Shown here: piece by piece, positions 33,112 through 42,000 of the stretch
How the letters are laid out: each line of letters begins with the position of its first letter
Position numbering within the stretch: the stretch's first letter is position 1
Assembly: GCA_041663285.1 (NCBI GenBank)
Contig: JBAZSP010000006.1
Span: forward strand, 1 to 45,024
Direction of reading: 5' to 3'
DNA: 45,024 nucleotides
From: UBA1435 sp041663285
Lineage (GTDB): Bacteria; Patescibacteriota; Microgenomatia; UBA12405
The notes under the pieces: generated by a model
Database searches by the model: none
What the model was told of the DNA's origin: nothing
The model's input: only the letters and a program-made list of their open reading frames with translations
Translations under genes and position numbers: made by a program

Positions 33112-33117
33112 TATTAT
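33112..33117 (+). promoter_or_regulatory. -10 element of the competence cluster
   Basis: TATTAT, ten bases before the ATG at 33128, in the 41-base divergent gap. No Shine-Dalgarno sequence, so a leaderless or near-leaderless transcript is likely. Confidence 0.4.
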
Positions 33118-33127
33118 CTAGGTATTG

Positions 33128-33778
33128 ATGTTGAAGAAACTAAGGTGGATAGATGGAGTGTTGATATTGGGGATAGGATTGATTGCAGTAGGGCTGGGAA
33201 TGGATTGGAAAAGGCAAAATTCGGCAAAGGCAGAATTGATAAAAAATAATTCGGGGGATTTACGATTTGCTCGTGTTAGCCCGAGCCCGGCTCGTATAAG
33301 CCCGGATCCTGCCCGCACATTGATAATAGATGTAGGTGGGGCGGTGATTAAGGCAGGAGTTTATAGATTGGCTGACGGAGCAAGGGTAAACGATGCTTTG
33401 GTGGTGGCGGGAGGACTAAGCGCCCAAGCAGATAGGGAATGGGTGGAGGCAAATATTAACAAGGCGGAAATATTGAGGGACGGGATGAAGATTTATATAC
33501 CTTTAAAAGATCAAATCTCAAAAATCAAAAATCAAAATTTAACTCAAAGTTCAAAGATATTAGGACTTGGGACAGACCAGGAAAGCGGACTAATAAACAT
33601 CAATACCGCGACGGTGGAGGAGTTGGATAAGCTACCGGGAGTGGGGCCAAGCATTGGCCAAAAAATCATTGATTATCGGGCTAAAAACGGCGGGTTTAGG
33701 GACATTAATGAAATAAAGTTGGTATCGGGGGTGGGAGAGAAAATGTTTGAAAAGATAAAGGATAAAATTAGTTTGTGA
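33128..33778 (+). CDS. comEA: ComEA-type DNA receptor
   Basis: 216 aa from ATG 33128; a TTG one codon earlier is also open. Binds incoming double-stranded DNA outside the membrane and hands it to ComEC. Order: membrane anchor (~9-27, GVLILGIGLIAVGLGM), variable linker, SLBB domain (~66-125, IIDVGGAVIKAGVYRL…DALVVAGGL), then a helix-hairpin-helix DNA-binding domain (~152-215, LININTATVEELDKLPGVGP…VSGVGEKMFEKI). Between SLBB and HhH, residues ~130-142 (ISKIKNQNLTQSSK) come from an A/C-rich direct repeat inserted in frame at 33508-33558. The stop overlaps the next start (TGATG). Confidence 0.95.
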   Translation: MLKKLRWIDGVLILGIGLIAVGLGMDWKRQNSAKAELIKNNSGDLRFARVSPSPARISPDPARTLIIDVGGAVIKAGVYRLADGARVNDALVVAGGLSAQADREWVEANINKAEILRDGMKIYIPLKDQISKIKNQNLTQSSKILGLGTDQESGLININTATVEELDKLPGVGPSIGQKIIDYRAKNGGFRDINEIKLVSGVGEKMFEKIKDKISL

Positions 33779-34707
33779 TGGGGGCAAAAAGGCAAGAAGT
33801 TTTTAAGTGGGTGGTGATAATATTTTTGGTTGTATTTATATACAAATTTGTAAATAGGGATAGTTTGTTATATCAGATAAGGCAAAATTTGCCCCCAAGA
33901 GAAGCGGCAATAATGGCAGGGATGATAGTCGGCGAAAAGGCGGATTTTGAAAAAGGATTTTATAATAAACTTAAGGAAACGGGATTAGTGCATCTGGTGG
34001 TGGTCAGCGGAACCAATGTGTTACTTTTGAGTAAGGTTCTGATAGAGGGATTAGCAAAATATTTAGGAAGAAAGAAGTCGGCCGGAGCAGTAATAATAAT
34101 AGTATGGGGATACGCTTCGATGGTGGGATGGGAGCCGCCGGTAACCCGGGCGGCTCTGCTGGTGTCGATTATGTATTGGGCGCAGATTCTGGGTAGAAAG
34201 TTTGACGTGTGGCGGGGATTGGGGCTGGCGGTGGGAATAATGCTGGTGGCTGACTGGCAAGTGATAAAGAGCACTAGCTTTTGGCTTAGCATGGCAGCAT
34301 TTGGAGCAGTTTTAACCTCAGGATATATGATTTATGATTTACGATTTATGAATAAGACAATAGGAAGGAATTTTTGGCAAACAGTTTGGATTTCGGTTTG
34401 GACGATGCCGATTTTGGGACTGGTGTTTGGTAAGGTGAGCTGGATTGCACCATTCACTAATGCTTTGGTGCTGGTGGTGGTGGAATGGATAAGTTTGGTG
34501 GGCTTGGCGGGGGTGGTGTGGGGGAAGGTGATGTGGCTAGCGTACCCGGCGTTAAAATATATTGTTTGGGTGGTGGAGGGGGTTGGGGAATGGAAATGGG
34601 TGAGCCTGGGGGTTAGGTTTAATTGGTTAATGGTGGCGGGGTGGTATTTGGTTTTGTTTTATTTTTTGGTAAAAAGGCGGGCGGGTCACGATCGACCTGT
34701 AAATTAA
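33778..34707 (+). CDS. comEC: ComEC competence protein, membrane-channel part
   Basis: 310 aa. The competence domain forms the membrane pore for single-stranded DNA. Visible: EAAIMAGMIVGEKADF, LVHLVVVSGTNVLLL (equivalent to the usual L.H…SG.H box), WEPPVTRAALL, then several more membrane helices, about seven in all. The N-terminal OB-like domain is reduced to about 35 residues, and the metallo-beta-lactamase part is a separate gene 30 bases downstream. A direct repeat (ATGATTTATGATTTACG…) at 34324-34350 codes for residues YMIYDLRFMN in a loop. ATG at 33778 overlaps the comEA stop. Confidence 0.92.
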   Translation: MGAKRQEVFKWVVIIFLVVFIYKFVNRDSLLYQIRQNLPPREAAIMAGMIVGEKADFEKGFYNKLKETGLVHLVVVSGTNVLLLSKVLIEGLAKYLGRKKSAGAVIIIVWGYASMVGWEPPVTRAALLVSIMYWAQILGRKFDVWRGLGLAVGIMLVADWQVIKSTSFWLSMAAFGAVLTSGYMIYDLRFMNKTIGRNFWQTVWISVWTMPILGLVFGKVSWIAPFTNALVLVVVEWISLVGLAGVVWGKVMWLAYPALKYIVWVVEGVGEWKWVSLGVRFNWLMVAGWYLVLFYFLVKRRAGHDRPVN

Positions 34708-34737
34708 ATGATGTTGGGATAAGGAAAATATCAACAA

Positions 34738-35559
34738 ATGAAATTAAGAATATTTTTAGTGTTAAGCCTAACGTTGTTGTTGGCGCTTTACTTAATCTGC
34801 CGTCCTGATGAAGAAGTAAGGATAGTTTTTTGTGACGTTGGCCAGGGGGACGGAGTGCTGGTAAGCTTGGGAACTTTTCAGATGGTTTATGATACCGGGC
34901 CGGCAAATAAAAAAATGTTGGCATGCTTGGAGCGGCATACACCATTTTGGGATAAAAAAATTGAAGTGGTGGTGATTTCGCATTGGGATAATGACCACAG
35001 CGGCGGATTGACTGATTTGGTTAATAATTATAAGATAGGTGCGTTATACAGCAGCCAAAAGCCGCCGATGACGGGTGAACAATTAGTTTATACGGCAGAT
35101 GTGCGTCAGGGAGATGTAATAAGATATAGAGACTTAGAGTTTGCGATACTTTCGCCGGATGAATATTTGATGGGAGTAAGCCGGGAAGAAAACGATTTAT
35201 CGGTCGTGGGATTGTTAGAATATGGGATGGGCGCAGAGGCAGGGTTAACTTCTGTCTATTTGATGGGAGATGTGCCGGCCGAAGTTGAACAGAGATTAGT
35301 GTGGAGAGGAATCCTTCGACAAGCCCAGGATCGACAAGCCCGTGATAACAAGATAGAAATCATAAAAATTTCCCATCATGGATCAAAGGAGGGGACAAGC
35401 CAGGACTTGTTGGAAGCGATAAAGCCAGAGGAAGCAATAATTAGCGTGGGGAAAAATAGTTTTGGACATCCGACAAAGGAAGTTTTGGAGAGATTAGAAA
35501 AGATGGGGGTGAAGGTAAGGAGAACTGATGAAGAGGGAGAAATTGAGATAGAGTTATGA
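34738..35559 (+). CDS. ComEC-type metallo-beta-lactamase domain, separate polypeptide
   Basis: 273 aa. N-terminal anchor (~3-20, LRIFLVLSLTLLLALYLI), then the C-terminal ComEC module: DVGQGDGVLV (33-42), metal motif SHWDNDHSGG (H82, D84, D86, H87), SHHGSKEG, ISVGKNSFGHPTKEVLERL and RTDEEGEI at the end. In fused ComEC this domain is thought to degrade the non-transported strand. Here it is a free, membrane-tethered subunit beside the channel gene. RQAQDRQARD is encoded by an inserted double repeat at 35316-35341, in a loop before the SHHGS strand. It has a weak ribosome site (AAGGA) about 12 bases upstream. Confidence 0.93.
   Translation: MKLRIFLVLSLTLLLALYLICRPDEEVRIVFCDVGQGDGVLVSLGTFQMVYDTGPANKKMLACLERHTPFWDKKIEVVVISHWDNDHSGGLTDLVNNYKIGALYSSQKPPMTGEQLVYTADVRQGDVIRYRDLEFAILSPDEYLMGVSREENDLSVVGLLEYGMGAEAGLTSVYLMGDVPAEVEQRLVWRGILRQAQDRQARDNKIEIIKISHHGSKEGTSQDLLEAIKPEEAIISVGKNSFGHPTKEVLERLEKMGVKVRRTDEEGEIEIEL
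35316..35341. repeat. Short in-frame repeat inside the metallo-beta-lactamase gene
   Basis: TCGACAAGCCC occurs twice, at 35316-35326 and 35331-35341, four bases apart. It is a variant of the TTCGACAAGC(T/C)CAGGA element scattered through many environmental genomes. It adds about nine residues without breaking the frame. Confidence 0.6.
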
Positions 35560-35737
35560 TTTAGGATTTATGAATAGCTTCAGTTTGGAGTGCATGTAAA
35601 GCATGTAATGCATATATAAGAAGTAGAAGTAAATTAAGAAGATAAGGAAAGCAAAGAAAATATAGAGAAATAAGAAGACAAGGATAAGGAAGATATAGAT
35701 GCTTGCAATGGATAAAGTGGATGTGTAGACTGAATCA
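35560..35737. other. Purine-rich spacer
   Basis: From about 35618 to 35694 the plus strand is almost all A and G, with scattered T and very few C. Just before it GCATGTAA occurs twice (35592-35609). I see no ORF on the plus strand. The long minus-strand frame through here is a consequence of the composition. A TATAGA-like -10 for the next gene lies near 35693. Confidence 0.45.
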
Positions 35738-36037
35738 GTGGATAAGTGGGTTAGACGGATACACCGATTGAGTGTGAACCAACTCAAAGCGTTGGCAGTA
35801 TTGGCGGATAGTAAAGACGGAATAGTAGAGGCAACGGAATCTTCGGATAATTTAAAACTCGAGGGGAAGGCGTTGGGAGGAGTATTTTCATCGTTAGCCC
35901 GGCAGGTAATTGATGGGCAATATTTAATCGAAGCCTGGGGCAGGAGCCAGGGGGGGAGGGGATTAAGGTGGAAACTTAACGAAAAGGCAATTAGCAAGAA
36001 AGGGTTGAAAGAAACGGTAGAGGAGGTACTTAGATGA
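35738..36037 (+). CDS. Small winged-helix-like protein
   Basis: 99 aa from GTG 35738; the in-frame region upstream has no better start. LSVNQLKALAVLADSKDGIV (helix), LEGKALGGVFSSLARQ (recognition-like helix) and LIEAWGR…RGLRWKLNEKAI (strand-strand wing) fit a small winged helix-turn-helix of the kind found in archaeal and CPR regulators. Its stop overlaps the start of the 2399-aa surface gene (ATGA), so the two are translationally coupled and it may regulate that operon. Confidence 0.6.
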   Translation: MDKWVRRIHRLSVNQLKALAVLADSKDGIVEATESSDNLKLEGKALGGVFSSLARQVIDGQYLIEAWGRSQGGRGLRWKLNEKAISKKGLKETVEEVLR

Positions 36038-39000
36038 TAAGCACTAAATCCAAAATTCTAAATTCTAAACTTTTGGTAATTTGGTTTTGCTGGATGGTGG
36101 GAGTGACGGGGGGATCGGTGGCGGGGAACATGTGGCTAAGAGCAGGCAAAGCGGAAGCAGTGAGTAGAGTAATTACTGCCAGGGCTGATTTTGAATTAGG
36201 TAAATACAGAAATACAGAGTCGGAGACTAAAGAAGGGCAGCTAAAATTGCGGAGTAGTGGAAGCTGGGGCCCACGGGTGTGGACAGTGCCGAATGTAAAC
36301 TTGGGCGACCATGCCGCGGTTACTTCGGATGGTGATTATGTTTATTTAATCCCGAATGGTGATACTTGGTTTGGAAGGTATCTTCCTAATGAGGATCGGT
36401 GGGAAGACTTGACAGTCTCACCGGTGGCAGCTTATTCGGGATCCGACATGATAACTTTAGGTAATTACATTTATACGATTTTTGGGGGTTACCAGAAAGA
36501 ATTTTATCGATACTCCAAGGTTACTAACAGCTGGCAGTTGTTATCGAATTTACCGGATTTGGTTTACGGAGGTTCATCATTGACAACAGACGGGACTAAT
36601 ATTTTCTGCTTAAGAGGTACGAGCACGACTGATTTTTGGCGGTATAATCCCGGATCCGATAGCTGGTCGGTACTAAGTGGGATACCGGCTTCAGCATATG
36701 TGGGAGCGGATTTGGTGTACAGCGCTTCAACCAATAAGCTCTACACGCCTCGAGGAAACAATACAAACACTTTTTATATATATGACATTGGCACAAGCGC
36801 CTGGTCAACGGGAGCGACTTTGCCAGCTACGGTAAATGACAGTACCAATATTGCTATAAATGGTGATTATCTATACGCGTTAAGAAACAACGCCAGTACG
36901 GCTTTTTATAGATATCAGATAAGTTTGGGGGTATGGTCGACTTTGGCAGTGACACCGCAAACAGCAAGGTACGTTGGGGCAGTCTACAATGCGGCTGATA
37001 ATTATGTTTATGTATTTCGAGGCGGAGGGACTCCGGATTTTTGGAAATACAACACTGCTTCGAATTCATTTGACGGTCCGACTGATTTGCCAGCCGCACC
37101 AGGAACCGGATCGGATTTGAATTTTTATAACGGGTATTTGTATTACAACCGCGGAGGAGCGAATACAATGTACCGCTATAACTTGGGTACAGGAGCAACG
37201 TGGGAAACGATGGCGACTTTACCAGCAACAATTACGGATGATACTAAAGGAGTTTGGGCCGGGAGTAAGTTATACCTTTTTCAAGGAAACGGATCCAGGA
37301 ACTTTTTTAATTATGATCCGACGTTAGGAGTTGGAGGCAGTTGGGGGGTAATGGCAACGGCACCGGCAACTATTTATTATGGCGGGGCGATAGCTTATCC
37401 TGGTAGCGGAGGGTATTTGTATGCTACCAGAGGGGCTTTGAGCAGGACTTTTATGAGGTATGATATCGCCGGGAACTCTTGGAGTGATATTGGGGCGACT
37501 GATTTGCCGGATGATGCCGAAGCCGGCTATGGGGCGAGGATAATCGGGGTGGGAACGACAGAATTGTTTTACATTGGAGGACACGGTATCGCAAAATTCC
37601 TAAAATATAACATCACCAGCGACAGCTGGAGCGTCTTGGGCAATTTGCCTTTTTCGCCGTATTATGGGACAGATATGGTCTATTATAACGGCAAGATATA
37701 TTTTCAAGCCGGATATTATAAGCGAGATATTTGGGAATATAACATAGTGCTGAACAGTTGGAGACGGTTACCGGATGTGCCGGGATATAACGCTTATGAC
37801 TTAGGGCCGTATAATGGCGGGTCATTGGAAAGCGATGGTGCGGGAACCTTATATTCGAGTGCGGGGATGAATGTGGCTTGGCTGAGAAAATTTACGATTG
37901 GGGCAAATAATTATCAGACAAACGGGGACTGGACTTCGGGGGTGATGGATTTAACTTATGCCGGCCAATGGTCGGGAATAAGTCTCGGAAAAACCACGCC
38001 CAATGATTCAGCAGTAGCAGTTTATACTCGCAGCAGCAGCGACCAGACGACTTGGTCGAATTGGGGAGCCGTGGTAGGAACTTCAATACCATCGGCGCCT
38101 TTAAGATATTTACAAGTTGGTTTAACTTTAACCGCTTCGACCGGAGGAAGCGACACGCCGGTAGTAAACGACCTGACAGTCAGCTATGTGGGTGATACCG
38201 GGTTACCGAGCAACCCGTCAACCATAATGGCATTATCGCAACAAGTATCGGGGGTTGGTTTGACCTCGGGGCAAAGTTATGGTTATAACCAACCGTATTT
38301 CGCTTGGAGCGGAGCGACCGATTCGGAAACAAGCGTGGCCGGATATTACGTATATTTTGGAAGCGGGACAACCGCTAGTATTGATCCGGTTAATGATGGG
38401 AACTATCAAACCGAAGCGAGCTACTTGGCCACAACCCCGATGATAAGTGGGAATTATTACTTGTTGATTAAAACTAAAGATGCAGCGGGGAATGTGAGCT
38501 CAAATACCTGGCAGGCGTTTGAATATATCTATAACGGGGTTTCTCCTTACATAAGCTTGGTTCAGACGAGTAGTGTTGAATTTAGTACCGGGACAACGGC
38601 GAATATGGATATCAGTGGGGATCAGTTGAAATTAAAAAGCAGGTCTGGCTTTTGGCAACAGGAGAGGTTAAGTGTAACACCGAATACTATTTATAACGGA
38701 GCAGGAATGGCCTATGTGGAAGCAAGCAACAAGCTATATATCATGAGGGGTAATTCAAGTAATTTTTATATTTACGATTTGAATAATGACAGTATGTCTT
38801 CCGGAGTATCGACTCCGGCAACGGTGGGAGCAGGAGGAGATTTGGTAGAAGGTCCAAGTGGGTACCTGTATGCCTTTCGAGGGGCGGGAACGGATGATTT
38901 TTGGCAGTATGATATCGGAGCCAGTACCTGGTCAGATGCGGCTGCGGCAGATGCTCCGGCTTTGGTTAACTACGGGGGTGCTTTGATTTATGATGGCAGT

Positions 39001-42000
39001 AGGTATATTTATGCTATCCGGGGTGAGGGTGACGATACTTTTTGGCGATATGATACTTCGGCCGATAGCTGGGAGGCGTTGGATAACGCTGATTTTGGAG
39101 CGGTCGAGAAACAAGTGAACAATGCTATCGGCTACGGAGGAGATTTGGCTTATGATACTTTAAATAACAAGGTTTATGTAATGCAGGGGAATACCAGGTC
39201 GGGAATGGCGATCTATGACGTAATGTCGGGTTCGTGGAATCAAACAGCCAATATTCCAGCTTTGGCCTATTATGGCGGCAGAATTGAATACGATTCAACT
39301 TCGAACGCCATTTATTGTTTTACCGGTTGGGATAAACCCTTTTTCTTTAAGTACGAAATATCGGGAGATACCTGGTCTAAATTAACAGATGTGCCGGCAG
39401 CAATCGGGTACGGAGGGTCGATGAAAAAAATCGGTAGTTACTTATACGTTGCCAGGGGGGCTAATACGACAACATTATATAAGTACAAAATTAGCAAAAA
39501 TTCATGGGTAACACCAACCTGGAACTTGTTTGGGGGATGGTTTAGAGGTTCGGATTACCGGACCTTTAGTAACGGAGCAGAGATCGTTAAGGGAGACAGC
39601 AATAATTTTTATATTGCCAGAGGCAATTACGATAACCTGTTTATGAAATATAACGCCACAACAGGAGAGACAACAAAATTGACCGATATTCCTGCCGGAA
39701 TTTATACCGGATCAGAAATGACCTATGACAATGTTAATAACAAAATATATGCCTCTACCAGCATGTATGATAAAAAGTTTTTGGTATACGATGTAGCGGG
39801 TGACGAATGGTCAACGGTGGCAGGAGGCGGCGGTACTTTGCCGACTGATGCGGGCGAGGGATCGGCTCTGGTATTTGACGGTAGTGAGTATATTTACAGA
39901 CTAAGGGGGGGTAATACTCAAACATTCCATCGGTTTTCGGTTAACACCGGCTTGTGGTCGACTTTGCCGAATACGCCGGCGGCGATGCAGTACGGGGCTG
40001 ATTTGGTCAAGGGAGGCGATTATCTTTTTGCTACCCGGGGAGTAGGGACAACGGCATTTTTCCGATACGGCCCGCTATCGGGAGTGGGAATATGGTCTTC
40101 TTATCCGACAATTTCTTATTTACCCGCCGGGATGACTTTTAACTATGACGGATTTTTGGTGAACGGGGGTAGTGATTATATTTACGGATGCCGGGGAGGG
40201 AATACGGCTGATTGTTTCCGGTATTCTATCAGTGGAAATAGTTGGCAGAATGTGGGGGTGAGTATGCCGGCAAATGTGACCTACGGTGGAGCAGCTGCGG
40301 TTAATTCGACCGGGGACAGGATGTATGTGATTGCCGGGGCGGGTGCGAACACTTTTAGTAACGGATTATATTCATATGTTTTGCAGACCGACAATTCTTC
40401 ATATGAAGACAGTGGTAGCTTTATTTCCCAAAGTCACGATTTAACCTCGGTTTATCGGTGGGCAAATTTGCAAATTGGTTATAGCAGCGCCAACAGTAAC
40501 ACTATAATAGTGTCAACGCGGACATCGGCTAATAATAGCAACTGGGATTCCTGGGTAGAAGCATCGGCGGAAAAACAAATTGGAAATACGTATTTTTATA
40601 AAATCGGGTCGGCGGCTAAAAGGTACATTCAGGTTAAATTGGAAATGACATCTGGGGATGGAATATATTCAGGTGCCGTTACTGATTATGCAGTTAATTA
40701 TTATCAGGACGTTGTTGAACCGAGTAACCCCCTGGGGTTAATAATTTACGAAAATTCGGGAATGGGGGCGACTATTGTAAGTGGTGTCTACCACGGTAGT
40801 AGCGGACCGTATTTTGATTGGCCGGGAGTAGGAGAAAGCCAGGGGGCAAGTGACGGAGAGGGTGGCTCAGGAATTGCCGGGTATTATGTTTATTACGGAA
40901 TCGGAGCGACGGCTGACCCGGTGGTTTTGGGTACTTTTACCACAGCAACACACAAAGAAGGAGTCGGGATGACAACCGGCCATACCTATTATTTTAGAAT
41001 GAAGACCAAAGACGAAGCTGGTAATGTGAGTGGCGAGGTGGGATCAACTTTTGTTTTTAATTATGATGCCAATGCCCCAAGTAATCCGGTTTCAATAACG
41101 GCAGATCCACCGGGATATACGGCTTCTAACAGCTATACTTTTACCTGGAGCGGGGCAAGTGACGCCGGAGCCGGGATCGAGGGTTATTTTTATAAAACCG
41201 GAGCAGTGGGGGCGACGGAAACATTTACGACAGAAACTACGGTAACCGGAATTAGAGCTTACCAAACAGGAACCAACACTTTTTACGTCCGGACCAAGGA
41301 TTTGGCGGGTAATGTGTCTGATTATGCGACGGCAACCTACTATTATAGTTCGACAGCTCCGAGCGTACCGGCGAACATCAGACTGACGTATCCGGAGGTG
41401 GGGACATCAAACACAGTAAATGAATTTGCCTTTGCCTGGGACAAGCCAACGACTTATTATGGCCAGGAATCAGGATTGAGATATTATTATTCGATTAATG
41501 AGCTGCCTTCGGCCACTAATGTTAATTCGATTGGATTATCGGTTACCTATTTATCAAAAGGATCGTATGCTACCCGCAAGGGAACAAACACTTTGTATGT
41601 AGTGGCCATGGATGAGGCGGGGAATATTGACTACCGATTATACGGTTCACTGGACTTTGAAGCGGCGACCTCGGCTCCGGGGATACCCAAGGATTTGGAG
41701 ATTGCCGATGTGTCGGTAAAGGAAACCAGAAGCTGGAAATTGGCGGTGTCGTGGGATGCTCCGGCAGCATCTGGCTCGGGAATATCGTTATACAAAGTTT
41801 ACCGGTCGGCCACAGAGTCAGCTAATTGTTCGACGGATATAACCAAATTTGGCTACGTATCGTCGACCACCGGACTATCGTTTGTCGACACCGGATTGAC
41901 CCAGCAGCGATATTATTATTGTGTTAAGGCCTGTGATTCAACTAACGAGTGTAGCGCGCCGTCGGATACGGTAGTGCTTTTGCCGGACGGGAAGTGGCGG

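Noticed and set aside
35554..35997. 147-codon minus-strand frame with a hydrophobic end
   Set aside because: Antisense to the winged-helix-like gene and the purine-rich tract. Its runs of Phe/Leu/Tyr simply mirror the purine tract.
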